NCBI GenBank assembly: GCA_021464245.1
Contig: JADCRB010000037.1
Coordinates: 3,116,056-3,180,055, forward strand
Origin: Carallia brachiata
Lineage: Eukaryota; Streptophyta; Magnoliopsida; Malpighiales; Rhizophoraceae
DNA length: 64,000 bases
Reading direction: 5' to 3'
Position 1 is the stretch's first letter. Every line of letters begins with the position of its first letter. Both the position numbers and the translations under genes were made by a program. Shown here piece by piece: positions 37,201 through 50,734 of this stretch. The notes under the pieces were generated by a model that worked only from the letters and a program-made list of their open reading frames with translations, did no database searches and was not told the DNA's origin.

Positions 37201-40200
37201 AGAATGGACCATGTTCTCCATTGTATTTTGTGCTTTGAATAAAGTCCATTGCAGGCAGGTCTTCACCCCAAAGTTTGTCCTCTCACCATTTTATGTTGAG
37301 TAAGTTACATCCTTATTCAATAACCAACTCCCTTTTCTCAGCAGCAAAAGTGATTACCATATTTTCACCAAATCATAACATACCCAAATGACAATACAGA
37401 AAAGCCTGCAACTACAAGCTGGAGAATAAAATTTTGTTGAAATATAACAAGTGTGAGTTGTTGAAATAAATCTCACATTGGAAGGAGAAGCAAAGAGCAA
37501 GCGAAATATAAGTGGCAAAGACTCGTAACTAGTGCCTTAAGGTTTTGGGTAAGAAGTGGTATCAAGCCTAATAAATGTTGCTTGCTCCTAGGCCCAACAA
37601 TGCTTTCCAAAATTTGGGCTCCCCCAATGAAATACCAACAAATAGCAAACAAGTTTCAATTCCCATCTTGAAAGTTATATCGGCCACTTGGAAGGCGCTT
37701 CTTTTAAGGTGTAATTATAAAAATGGATATTTTGACCTAAACATTTTTGTGACCTGGTCTGATTAATCTTAATGAGAAAGGGGGTTGGAGACAAACAAGT
37801 CAAGGGATTTTGCGTGGCATAAGCTGGAGTGCCAAAACCACTCTCACTTAATGCAGTTTGCCAAGGCTGATGCAATGATTCAAGGAAGAAATGACAGTGA
37901 GGAAATGGAACCCCAGGAAGTACAGAAAAGGCAATCAGCCAACTTAAAAATCATATTTGCTTCCTCAGTAGACAGTGACATGTGATTTTATGTATGGTGA
38001 TTATGAGCAACTATTTTTTGGGGGAGAGTGAATGTGGGCCAAACACATACGGATGCACAGTCCACACTCCACACTGATGCAGAGATAGCTTCGCATTCAC
38101 TAGTATGTGCATGCGCACACACACAGACACACATATGCACACACACAAAATCAATTCTGAGATCCTATTTTAACCTTTGGTCTAAGATGCGCTTCTCAGC
38201 CTTTGATGTGGAGTTAAGAAGAGATTCTGATAGAACTTTTAATTTATCAACCTGCAAAAGAAGTGCATTGCAGATGTTTATTGGCATAGTTAGGCATTAC
38301 TGAAGCCCAAAACAGAGGAGAGGGATATCGAGGTTGCAGCACAATCCATTTCATATGTTCAACAATGATACTGTTTCAATAAAATGTTCCTTCAGAGCAG
38401 GAGCAAAGTGCTGACAGGTTCAGTGCATATCAGAACTATAAGAGTTAGTCCAAAGATTGACTTTTTTTCTAATAACACCTCAGTTCTGAGAAAGGAACCA
38501 AGCAAGCTAGTCCAAATTCTGCGAGTCTTTGTAGAAAGACCTTAGATCCAAGACTTAGACCCAGGCTATCAGAAAACTAATTCTCAATTGTTTCAACCAT
38601 CTATTTATGCTTTCTAGAGAAACTCGTAAAGCACACCAAATAGCTTAACATGCTTCTGGAAGGAACGTAACAGAAAAACAACTTACCAACATTTTAAATT
38701 AATTATACCTTTTCAGCATGTGCCTCAGGAGAATCCCCATTGCTCAGAGATTTCTTCTTTAGTAAAAGTGCCTCCAGTGTGGAACATAGTTGAATCTTTC
38801 TTAGTGTTTCATTTGTAGCCTGCACAAAATCTGGCTCAATCAGTCCCAACAATTCAAGGGAGAACCTGTAGCAACTGATATGTGTCGCACTATATCAGTT
38901 GATCTAGTTTTGTAAATAAGTCGACCATCGCAAATTACTACGTCCACTAGCTGAACATCACAAATCACTCCACACTTTCTGATCCAACACCACAGAAAAA
39001 GATTGACAGAGGAAAAAAGACTGAGATCCTAACCCAAGCATGTTTGAAAACTGGAATGCCTTCTGTCTCTTAACCCCATTTAACAATTGCGGAAAAAAAA
39101 TCATGAGGATAAAGAAATCATTTGGAGGCTTATCTACGATGCATTCTGGTCAACTTCAACAAACTGAAATATTGAAAATATAGCAATATTTGAGCTTTCT
39201 TCATGGGAATCCAATTTTTTTACATAAAATATCAAGGTTATGAGCATGGAGAATGTTTGAATTGGCCTCACCACGGTTGCTGTACCACTTGCTTCTGCAG
39301 ATGGCTTTTCACTAGCTCCATTGGAAAGCTGACGTGATGATCTCATCCAATCAAGTTCTTCCAATATTCTGCAAACTTCAGCATCTATTCTGATGGTGAA
39401 AAAGCAGAAGATAAACAAATTTAGACACTTTCGCTTTTACAGCTGCAAAGTCAAAAGTGCAATAACTATCAACCATCACGAAGCGTGATCAGACTGAAAG
39501 ACAACATATCTAACCTAATAGAGAAGACTTGGCCAAGATTTTGTCGAGAGCATATGAAAGACAATATATCTAACCTATAGAGTAGACTTGACAAGAAGTG
39601 TGATCGGAATGAAAGACAATATAACTAACCTAATATACTAGACTTGACAAGAAGCGTGATCGGAATGAAAGACAATATAACTAACCTAATAGAGCAGACT
39701 TGGCTAAGAGTTTTTCAGCCAATAGGGCAGAGAGCATATGAAAGTAATCAAGGGTACAGTGTAGAAAGGGTCAAGCCCGTAACAGAAAATTTGGCTCAGG
39801 CATGGGCATGTAGCTTTGAAATTGAATATTCTTAATCACCTTGCAATATCAGCATTTATTTTCAGCCCAGCAATTGCACCTGAGCATATTGGAGCAATTC
39901 TTCTCGCTTTGCCTAAAGAGTGAGATCAGGCATGGAATGCCACATGTTAAAACAAACTCAGATCTTTTATTGCGATATCTTTCTCAAATATTAAGTTCTG
40001 GTGGTATACTAATGAGTAAACTGAGACTATTGGGAAGGCGTATGTACCCTCTCCTTACCAACACTTCATCCTGGTATCTGGAAAATGCTGTTGCCAAATC
40101 CTGTAAACGGCTCATTACTTCTTTGTGAATTTCCTTTCCCCCTGCAAGACAGAGCCTGTATATAACCAAACCAAAAGGAAGTTCATACGGATATCAATAC

Positions 40201-41612
40201 TAATGATAAGCAAAATCATTATGGTCGCAGGTTTTCTTTCCATCTCATTGCCAAAAGTAAAGACATTTCATTTAAGGCTAAATCTATAATGACACAAGAA
40301 TAACATTAGATGGAGGAGATGAGTCACCCAAATATCTCCAAAGCAGCGATACTTCTTCCTCGTTTGGCGCTTCAAGAATCTGATTTGTAGAAAAGGGATT
40401 AAGCTGCTGTCAATGGATCGGTAAATTCAAACACAAGAAAAGAAAAATTGGCTACAACGACAGTAAACACCGACTGGAAGATTGTTTGAAGCCACAAGAT
40501 AATAATTCCTTAGCCACGGTAGGAGATAAGACAAAAGGCCGTTGAAACAAGGAACTACGACCATCCACTTTTTAGGTTACTAGTATCAATTCATGGATCT
40601 AAGTTTACATAGCAGAATATGAACAAGAAACTCTACACTAGGCAATTTAATGATCTGTTCTTTGCTTGAAGACAGTAGGTGAGAAAGACAAATGCGACAA
40701 ATTAAACCTCATGAAACAGAGAATCAGTAAAGTACAAGTCAAACAAGCAGCCAAGGCGTGAAGAAAAAGATGATGCAATAAGTTCAATGAAGAATCTAGC
40801 CTTGAAAGTTTTGAAAGTAGAGAGAAAGAGAGAGAGAGTGAGGCATTTAAAGAAGCTGAACTGACCATGGACAATGAGATGCCTTCAAGAGCTTGGCTAT
40901 AAAGAAAAACCTCTCGATAATTTAATGTCCCCAGATCAGGATCGACAAAATAAACCTGTCCACAGATATAACAACTTTTCAAATTCACAAAAACACATTC
41001 AAAATCACCAAAATCAATCCTCACAAACTCGAAAACCAAACTCGCGGAAAAGAGCCAAAATAAAAAATAAAAAGAAAGAAAGAAAGAGAGACAAAGAAAC
41101 TGAAGAAAGGCGGATTCAAATATTGCGAAAACGGTAGCTGTTACCATAGTAGGTTTCTTTGGAGAATCTTCCGGCTCGTCGGAGAAAATTAGTTTGTCAG
41201 GTTGCAGCTTCTCGTTGTTGTTCTCCATAGACAATCTTTCAAATTCCTTAAGAGCAACCAACCATCTTCTGAGTAGCTGAACTCTTTCCTCCCCTCTACA
41301 CGACACGGAAACCTCCTCCAGCGTCTTCATTGTGATCCTAAAGCTCCTCACGTTCCTAGCCCCCTGCTTCAAGAATCCACAATCAATTCAATAAATAAAA
41401 CTTTTAATCACCGTAAAGAGAGAGAGAGAGAGAGCGTTGAGGGAGATATTAAAGGTACGGACGATGCGTTCTTGGATAATCTTGGCGCCAACGGCGGCGG
41501 CATTCCCGGCGTGAACCACAACGGAGTCGGCATAGTTGCGGACAGTGCGTGATATTCCGGTGTTTCCTCCGACTTCTACTGCTCTGTTCACCGCCGTCCT
41601 TAGCCACGACAT
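34265..41612 (-). CDS. Plant-specific coiled-coil protein of unknown function (18 exons, several frameshifts)
   Basis: Exons, in minus-strand order: 41463-41612, 41145-41363, 40866-40955, 40328-40379, 40059-40155, 39840-39912, 39272-39389, 38709-38819, 38175-38251, 36937-37003, 36264-36329, 35887-35994, 35660-35790, 35395-35461, 35197-35260, 35030-35118, 34706-34775, 34265-34620. All borders are GT-AG and phases agree once four frame breaks are corrected, giving about 669 residues. It starts MSWLRTAVNRAVEVGG and has LEEVSVSCRGEERVQLLRRW, FLYSQALEGISLSM, then Glu/Lys-rich helical segments (QKEEALHFRVAKANEVSQLE; ELAQEIKQLEKQKDELEDQL) predicted to form coiled coils, and ends EEIGEWEFDALEHEL. I know this protein family only as unnamed plant proteins, sometimes labelled kinectin- or tropomyosin-like. 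Breaks: 40340-40342, 39879-39880 and 34739-34742 (one base short each), and about 34567-34573 (two bases short). Confidence 0.82.
39480..39705. repeat. Intronic tandem repeat, about 56-bp unit, four copies
   Basis: AAGCGTGATCGGAATGAAAG, then ACAATATAACTAACCTAATA, then GACTTGACAAG recurs four times with small changes. It lies between exons 6 and 7 of the coiled-coil gene. The first unit is separated from the second by a short unrelated stretch. Confidence 0.85.
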
Positions 41613-42621
41613 TCTTCAAGATTCGCCTTCTTTCGTTCTTTCTTTCTTCCTCTCTCTCTCTCTTTTTTTTTTGGTTATCCAAACAAACAAGAGATAAATC
41701 TGTTATCAAATAAACAAAATCGTGTTTCTTTTGAGTGGAAGATTTTATCGTTCGGATTGATTGTTTGGATGATTGAAGGAAACAGACTGGATAGAAGAAA
41801 GAGAATGGGAAGGGAGCGAGAATGGGAGGAACCAGAACGAGTCGAGCTTTTGGCGCTTCTTGGCGGTTGCGGGTCTTATGCCTTTCGTTTCGCTCGTCAA
41901 TTTACCAAATCACCCTTCCCACACTAATTATACAAGTAGCCGTTTGCCTTTCTTTTTGCAAATTTATATCCCTTACACGAGAGGACAGTGTCGTCTTTCC
42001 GCAAGAACTGCGTTTCGTCGGGCTATTTTTACCGTATGCTTCCAACGACGATCGCCATCTCTTCGTTGGATGCAATATTGCAGGAATTTCTTTGAATTCA
42101 GATCATCTAATTGCAGTTTCTAATAAAGAATATATACCACGATATTTACATCTTGAAAATTTCCAAATATTTTTATTATAGATATATCCTATTAACTAGT
42201 GTTACACCGATATATTAAAAAAATAAATAAATCACATACTTAACAGTTGAAATATTTTATAATCCGATTTTTTGATAGGTATCATTATTCTTTTAATAAA
42301 TGCATGAATTGTAATTTTTTGATAGTTATCATTATTTTTTTAATAAATGCATGAATTGTAAGCTTGTGCAAGTACCATTGAGTTCGGCTAATCAAATTCT
42401 TCAAAAAGCTTTATTCTTAAGGAATATGCATCTTTTATAAAATGACCCGAATTTCCAATATAATTTTACAGGTTTACAAATTGTAACATGGATGCAGAAA
42501 GATACAACAATTAGCCTAGCAGCCATTCTGGCAAAGGAATGGGGACGAATTGGAAATCGTATCTGTACTATGTGGACAATTTAAGCCACTAAATATATTG
42601 TCGGTAGAACGGAACAACTGA
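41613..42621. other. Spacer between the coiled-coil and PAH1 genes
   Basis: It holds the coiled-coil gene promoter and leader (to about 42100) and the PAH1 3' untranslated region. A 47-base unit (starting ATTTTTTGATAG and ending GCATGAATTGTA) is repeated in tandem at 42267-42313 and 42314-42360. Two overlapping plus-strand open frames of about 117 codons (41773-42181) show no domain and are judged chance. Confidence 0.55.
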
Positions 42622-45600
42622 CTACAAGTCCTCAATATCTGGCAATGGCACCTTCCAAAAATTCCACGAGTTGTAGTCTTCCTGCAAGAGTATTTGACGG
42701 CCCAATTTGATCATTGGTTCTTCGAAAACCAAAAAAGACTGCAGGCAAACCAAAGCAATTTCATCTCCCCACCCCCTCCACCAGTTCCTTTTGCCTGTTT
42801 TCTTTTATGATTTGTTTCCCCTTTTCAACCTCATTTAAGTATATGTTCAAGGTCAGTACCACTCACCTGCTCAACCAATGTTGTCGGCGGAAATATTTCA
42901 TTGACAAGGGTGTGTAAAGATGTGTAGGACTTGACATCAATGCGATGACTGATGGCCACCTCACCCTGCCAGTTTGGAAAGACAGCTAAGTTAATAAACA
43001 AAAAATATTTTAGTAAAAAGGACATCTTAGTGTACAAGGCTTCCAGATTTGTGGGGTCTGAGGAGGGTTCATATGACCACAACCTCACCCTTATTTTTAC
43101 AAAGGGATTGTTTTTGTGAATCAACCCGTGACCATCAAATCATAATAGAGTAATATTTACAGCTACACCAAAACTCGTCCTTCAAAGGAAAAAAAAATTA
43201 TTAAGCATAATGAACAATAAACAAAAGTACAGACCTTGGGATTAATAATAAATATTTTTCCCTTTGGGATCCCAATTTTCCTGTAACTTAGCTCATCAGT
43301 GTCTCTATTTCCAAACCCTGCGTAGAAGGGGTTGTAATCAGGAGGAAAGAGTCTTCTTATATCCTGCAAAATAAAATATTTACGACTTAATATGTTGCAA
43401 AGAGAATTGTTCCAAGTATAGAACTGCTTGTATGTTTGGAGTAGTTTATTACCTCCAAGCATGCAATTTTAAACTCATGAGGAGCTCTTCTTATGACTGG
43501 CAATCAAGTAAAGCGTGCATCAGTCAAAGATAAATTGTAGCATACAAACTTGTATTTGTATACAAATGATAGCAGTCTGGCAAAAAGGATAAGATTAGAT
43601 GCCACTAAGATAACAAAATCATTCTGCTCAGGCATGATGATCGGTAACCAAGACTAAAAGGGCATTCCAGTGTACAAGGCTCGCACACTCTGGTCTAGAA
43701 AGAGTTGGATATACACAGCCTTGCTCTTGATTTCACAAAGAGGTTGCCTTTCATAATGGAAGACCAAGACTGTGCTTATGAAGCTCATACCCATGTCAAA
43801 TTTGCTCTGGATAGTTGCAAATGTCTCCTTCACAAAGGACTACTCACAGACAATTCCAATTATAATAATTTTTTCAGATCAGAATCAAGTAGCTGAGGGA
43901 AAAAGAGCATATAAATGCACTTTTAACTGCAGAATGGTCCATGTTTTCATCTTTACAGACCAGGCTGTTTTATGTTTGCAGATATCGGATCAAGGAGTTG
44001 AGTGAAAAGAAATACTTCTAACTTCAGCATATACATATTTCATATTTATGAAGCAGACAGTTTCCACACTTCACTAAAAAATATAACACTTTCAAACCGA
44101 GATATTTTCAAGAACTGCGCCTCACCCTCTCGGTACAATGAGGGAAATAACCCATCAGGTGAGATGACAACAGGTCCATTTGGTAGAGTTTTCCCATCCT
44201 GCAAGCAGGCAACAGCATAATTTATATGGCCAATGCATTCCAGTCAGCTTAGTGTATAATCTTGGAAAACTCATTAGAAAGAAACAGAAAAGACAGACAA
44301 AATTAGGCCACAAACTCAGTGAACTGACATGGTACATGGCAGGATCCAAAAATAAGTTTGCACAGAAATCGGTCCCTATAGCTTGATTTCTAAGTTCCAT
44401 AACAAATTTGCAGCTATAACAGAAGCTTTTAATCGTAATGTAATAAACAGGCTACCAAGAAAACAAATTGGTTCCCTTAATTTTAATGGTTTGTAGTTCC
44501 AATTGCTAAAGAAGCCAAAAATTCAACTCCCCCAACCCCCCTACAAAGTGCCGAAAGGTCAACAACAATGCATAAAACAAGATCATTTGTTACCTGTTTT
44601 AGGTTGAATAGAAAACTTCTGGTCAAATATGCCTGAACAATTGCACGTGCACTCAAAAACAGTAGCTGATATCCATTCTCCTTCACAAATGCAGAATTAA
44701 GAATATCAGGTTCCCCACAAAAAAGAATGTATTTCGTCTAAGAAGTCGTATCAACAATTGCCAAGCAAGGAACTGACTCAACAGAATGAAATCTGCATTT
44801 CGCTCATTACTTCTACTGACTTAAGTAATATTAACATGGACTCAAACATCCTGGTAAGCCCTGATACTTAGCTAGATTGATAATACAATATAAATAAGCG
44901 AGTCAATGCAGTCTAGCATGAAGGACTGTAGAGATTCATGGGCAGTGTTATGCAGCTGTGCAAGGTTCTGCTTTTCTATTTTATTTTTCTGTTTTCCTCA
45001 TCCCTCCGGCCCTCCTTCCCCAAGGAAAAGCCACATGAATGCACTTTTTTTCTAGGGTCCCATTAGATGGCAATGGATGACAAATGGCTAAAATTATGAT
45101 ATTGTAAAGTAGTAGACACATGCTATGCCGCACTAATGTTTCCTTACGTTGCAATCTTAAAGCCCATGAGGACAGAAAGAGGTAGGCCTCCATCGTTATC
45201 AAAACTTATATTAAAATATAAGCTTAGGCTGAGAAATGGATTTTGGAATATCAACTTACAAAAAAATTCAATATCCCATGAAGCAGAGTGAAGAAAGAAA
45301 AGAATACTACCTTAATTGCAGAAAAGAGCGTAGCTACTCCAAATTGTGACCAATCCTTTCCGACCAAAGGCATGAATTGACCTAAAACATCAGATCTGAA
45401 AAGAAGGCATCAAGCTAATGTACCTCCAATCAAATTAGAAAAAGCTTACCCAAAAGTAATAGCATGATGTTCAATTTGAGTAAAACTGAAGCTACAAATA
45501 CTCATGCTTACGACAAAGATCATAGTTGATGTGAACGTGAAAATTTGTGTTGCATTTAGAACTCAACTAAAAAAAGTTTGTGCTGCATTTAGAACTCAGA

Positions 45601-48600
45601 ATTGCAACATCTCAAGCCTCATCTTGAGGATACCATTTCATTTTCTATGCAAGAGAAAGCATGAAGAATATGGTACAAGTATAGATAGATCGATCCCACA
45701 CAAATTCAGATAATGATTATTCGTTTTAAAACATCAGCATGGGAATGATTATGGAACAGAAAGACAAAATCAGAGGAATGTGCTATCATTATAGAACCTA
45801 TAGCTAAGAGAAACAAAACCACAGAAAAAATGCGTCCTGTTCCTCTTAGCATATTTAACACAGATCATGAAAAAGTCACACAGCAGACAACTTCCTCAAA
45901 TATGAGCAAATGGATCAGGATACAGTAGACTACTTCCTCAAATATCAGCAAATGGATCAGGGTACCATCCAAGGACCTATTAGATTTGAAAAACTGACCA
46001 ACAACACAAACATACTAAAGTAACTTTTTTACAGCTTTCAAAAGCCAAGGCACCAGGCCCCAATGATGGAAATAAAAAATCTTTCAATAGCAAGCCAGTT
46101 GCACATGTTGTGGAGCGACGCCCTCATTATATTCTATCCACATGATAATAAAATATCGGAAACTCTTTCATGTAAAGAAACCAGCAGAGCAAGAATAACA
46201 TAATAATTTTTTAAGAAAATACCTGGCTAGAGAGCCCACCTTATTGCCATCTAGCTGGCTTAAAACATTACATACAAACCCACTATGCAAACTTTTTTTG
46301 CATGATCACATGGGAATGATATTGATCTGGTAAAAATATGGCTCTGACACAGAAAGAGAGCAGCTGGGCTGCAAAATTATAAAACTCTGTAGCACCCTCG
46401 TTTTCTTTAATTAAGTTCATGTTAGAATGGTGGATGCCTTACTTGGTAATTGTTCCATCAACATCAGAAATGACAATGCGTGTGTTCCACTTCCACAAGT
46501 AAATGTGAGCAACTTCCTGTTGGATTGAAGAGCATAAGTTGGCAGCTAGAGATGAAAAATATCTGAGCCAAATTGCAATCATATTAAACACAGTAGTCCT
46601 ATGGCAAACCTGCTGTGTACCAAGAACCCTAGTAGAGAAGCTGAATGTAATGACATTTTGACCATCTTTCAGGTTCAATGATGCTATCTGCTCACTAGTT
46701 GGAACATTCGTTCTTACACACTGTTTGTAAGGAGACTCACTGACACTAACTGAGACAGACATTTCCATTTTAGAGCTTTGTACTCCAGATTCGGTATCTA
46801 CAAATAACTCCTCACTCGATGCATTACTGCCAGTATGCTCGAGTGGTTTGACCCTTCTAAATGACATAGGCCAAAGCCTCCATCTGCGGCTAGAGGATGT
46901 ACCAACATTTCCAGCATCACTGTTCCTTTGCTCAGGTGTATCACCCTGTTCCACAGGAATCGCATCCTTGGGTTGAACAGGTAAATCTAACCCAAATGCA
47001 GCAATTCCTAGAACGACAGGAGCAGCCTTTTCCCATGGCAGATACTTATCTCTGTATCTAAAAATTAAGTTTTCGTTCTTAATAATTGATGCTGCAGAAT
47101 TCTTGTATTCCTCTGCTGAAACAATGTTTGCATCAAACACTTTAGCCGCAGCCTCAGAGCCCATGCCAGCATGAAGTTCCTTCCCACAAAGTGAAATCTC
47201 AAGCCCTACACAGTCAGGATAAAAATAAAAAGAAATGAAATGTGCATAAACTGCACAAATCGGCTTCACTTACAATAAGAGGCTTATAAAAAGGTACTTA
47301 CTTATACTTGAACAACTTTGCGATTCTTCGCTGGAGGTTGCTCCTTGGGGCTCTGGAATCTCAGTTTTAGCATTATTCTCTGCAGGTGCAGATATGTGTG
47401 AACTCATATCCACCACTTCACTTGCTGTGGATTTGCAAAGCTCTCCAGCCTTCTGAACAGGATCATTACAAGTAATAACAGAATGGACAGACATGGTGTC
47501 AGAACCAATACGTTCCGCATCCATTGATTTTTTTTCAACTGCCTCAACTTCAACCTGTAAATTATGAGACCCATCATGCCCAGTAAAATCAGAATTACAA
47601 GGTGGAGATAAGCTTCCATTTGTGAACTCGACAATGCCCCTGTTTTCAGTATGTTCAGCTGCCAGGGGACTGCAAGAACACTCCTCAAGAGTCTTTTGCA
47701 CTTCTGGTGATGATGTCATATCTTCAACATCAGCATTTCCAACCTGTTCAACCAATTCCGCTAGCTCCAGGCAGCTTTTGAAAACATCTTCCCTCTTAAT
47801 CCTAGCAGATGCACCTTCTGAATGAATTTGCATCTCAACTTGACAAACATGTTCCTCATCACCTTCACAAACTTCCAGTTGATGCACAGAAGCATTGTCA
47901 CCATCCTTTGTACTGCAAGATTGGCAGGTGCAGAACCAGATGGAGATGCATTCAGCTTTATAATATAATCAGATGCCCATGGATCATCACCTGCATTAAA
48001 CTCTCTGGGTCCTTCAACTGTGCCAAGATGAAACTGGGTTGTGCTCGAGTCCACATCCTCAGCATTCTTTTCTAATGCCAATACAGGGGCTGTCAATATA
48101 TGACCATCTACGCTCACCAATATCACCTCCGAATCCAAATTCTCTGACTCTACAATATGTTCACCATCTAAATTCTGATATCTACTAGACCCAAATTCTG
48201 AAAACTCAACTGAACCCTCCATGGTGGATTGCTCATCTTGGAACTCATAATACCTCCGGTCACCATCAGATTCTGTCCTGTCAAATCTGCCTGCACTTGA
48301 TGAATCACTTTCCTCTCGCAGTTGAATCACCCCAGAATCAGAAACACTATGCTGAAGTTGACCAGTTTCAACTACATTATTACTACTGCTATCATTATCA
48401 CCAATAATCCCATCCTCATGTAACATCTGCACACTCTCAGAATCATTTACGGAGCCATTAGTTGCGCTTTCTTTGCCAGATTCGACCTCCTTTATGAAAT
48501 ATGCTTCACCTGAATTATCAAGATACATATGAAAATTGGCTTCAACTCCATTAACGTTTATGCGGACAATTGTCTCAGTCCCTTTAAGCACACCCTGAAA

Positions 48601-48756
48601 TTTGCCAAACCGAACATACCAAGGAGTGCTTCGAAATGACCCATCTTGTTGTTGAACCACAATCACATCAACAGCTCCACCAAACGGATGGAAAGGGGTA
48701 GCAACAGTGTATACGCCTTGCGAAATTAGGCTCCCAACTTTTCCCACCACATTCAT
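42622..48756 (-). CDS. PAH1: Phosphatidate phosphatase, lipin family (PAH1-type, 10 coding exons, one frameshift)
   Basis: This enzyme removes phosphate from phosphatidic acid to give diacylglycerol at the ER. In plants it limits phospholipid synthesis and helps membrane remodelling under phosphate starvation. Coding exons: 47302-48756, 46610-47205, 46443-46516, 45311-45395, 44594-44680, 44126-44198, 43453-43496, 43235-43363, 42867-42965, 42622-42681. All are GT-AG, and they give about 900 residues after one correction, like Arabidopsis PAH1 (about 904). I chose the start [16 protein letters not shown] at 48756 over an in-frame Met eight codons upstream, because the family begins there. The N-LIP domain spans residues 1-105. 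The catalytic HAD motif DVDGT is at about 702-706 within the C-LIP domain, which continues through [31 protein letters not shown] and [18 protein letters not shown]. It ends [19 protein letters not shown]. The acidic middle of exon 1 breaks frame at 47927-47928, where GG should be GGG. Confidence 0.93.
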
Positions 48757-49750
48757 GTCGTTACTCCAGTGATTACTCACAATGTCATATGAATTTTATC
48801 CAAAATCTTTCTTTTATCAACGGAAGACCCCAACACAAGAATAAATTACTTTCTCCCGGAAACAGCAATATAGAATTCTTGGTTATCAAAACCTTTGGTT
48901 AAAGAATATCTGCATTCCATTTTCAACTAGAATGTAAATACCCATCCAACAAAACAATTACCTTTAAAGAACAATTTTAAAGTCCAGACATTACAAGCAT
49001 ATTCAAGAATCTGATATTACTGCCCCCAAGATGTCAAATAAATACCTAATCCTCAGTTTGGATAGTCATAAAGTAACCAAATAAAAAAAAAAAAGACAAG
49101 AAATAAGAAAAAAAAAATGCAATCTTTTCAGCAGCCAATTGAACCAGACATGGAACGCAAGTCCACAACTGTCAGGAATTGAAATCGACGAAAAATCAAA
49201 TAAGAGCCAAACGACAGCACATTAGATAACGAAGATTAGTAACAGAAATTCTAAAATTCCTACGCTTTCTCGACAACCAAACGGCAAACAGGAAACAGCT
49301 GATTATCCGTTTCGTGAAACAAGCACAAACTCCAAATCGATACAAACAAGGAAATTCAAGACTACAAACACAAAACTAAATAAATAAAGGCTAAGCTTCC
49401 GATGGAACAAACGAAAATAATAGAAAGATGTTGGCAGTTGTACTTACTGATTGGAAAACCTCCCGAAATCCAAGGGAAAAAAAAAAAATTCGCCGAACAA
49501 TCTCGCAGCTCAAAAAGAAGTCAATTTGATATTAGTTTTCCAATTTTTGGTGCATTCCGTTCTCTGTTTGTTTGTTTCTTTTTTTTTTTTGTGCCTAATT
49601 TGTGGGGTTTCTTGATTTATGCAAAAATTACTAAATCCCTCGTATTTAAAAGTCCTGGAGGCTGCTTGGAAGTTTGGACTTTGTTTGGGTTCGGATAATA
49701 ATAATAGAAAAAAAAAAAGGACAAAATGGAACCCAGGAACAGGAAGAGTC
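48757..49750 (-). promoter_or_regulatory. PAH1 leader region with probable 5' untranslated intron
   Basis: On the minus strand a strong donor (TCA then GTAAGTA) begins at 49447, about 690 bases before the start codon. A leader intron ending shortly before 48756 is likely, as in many plant housekeeping genes. The acceptor could not be chosen with confidence. The plus-strand open frame at 49402-49698 is a shadow of this region. Confidence 0.4.
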
Positions 49751-50656
49751 GGAATAAATAGGTATTCTCACGAACTCGAAATTCCTAGTTAGACCCACAA
49801 TTTTTGAAATTAACAGGAATATTGCGTTTGGTCACCTGTAAATATTGATGATGGACAGGGTTATTTTGGGCACTGAGTGTGTAATTTCTCCTGCCTTGAA
49901 GCCAGCAAAATAAATTATTTAATAAACTACAGAAATTTTTCTTTTTCAGTATTTTTGGAGTGGAAAGGGGGCGGTGATTTCTACAGTTATAGAAATATTA
50001 ATGAGGAGAAAAATGATCTATTAACGGTATTTACATTTTTAGTATAATCAAATCATCGTATTTTGTCTTTGTTCAAGTATCATCACACTGGGGAGACGCT
50101 TAAAAAACCAACATAAAATTTCACATTGCAATTTTTCATTATTCGTATCTAGATTTCCTAATAGAAGTTGACAAGGTAACAAAGTTGAACAAAAATTTTT
50201 GAAAACATGATGATTTTGACTGAAATAAATTAGAATTTATTAGATAAGTGTCATATCAATAGTTAATAAGAGTTTAAGCTATCAAATAAAATGGATAAAT
50301 ACATAGAAAAAATAGAATATTACAAAAAAAATGTTAAGAGACAAATTATGAAGATATAAAAAAAAAGTCATAAAATAGTTATAAATAATATAAATTTTTT
50401 TAACCAAAAAAATTGATTTTTTTATATCAATACTTAAAATAATATTAATAAAATTTAGAATAATATTAAGTATATTTAAGATTTAATTTTAAAAAAATAA
50501 ATTTTTATTATTTTTTAAAAATTAAATTCATTCTTATGACCACTTTATAACTATTTTTTATACTCTCTTAGTAGGACCCAAATATTAGATAATAAAATTT
50601 ACACACTTCTTGGTCTTACATTTGAGTTTCAAAAACTGTATTATTATTTCTTGACA

Positions 50657-50734
<78 letters not shown>

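Noticed and set aside
39480..39705. Possible CRISPR-like array
   Set aside because: The units are contiguous diverging tandem repeats without unique spacers, inside a plant intron.
41773..42181. Two plus-strand frames of 116 and 119 codons
   Set aside because: They overlap each other in different frames, have no domain, and sit in the promoter and leader of the coiled-coil gene.
47622..48075. Plus-strand frames opposite PAH1 exon 1
   Set aside because: Antisense shadows of a confirmed coding exon.
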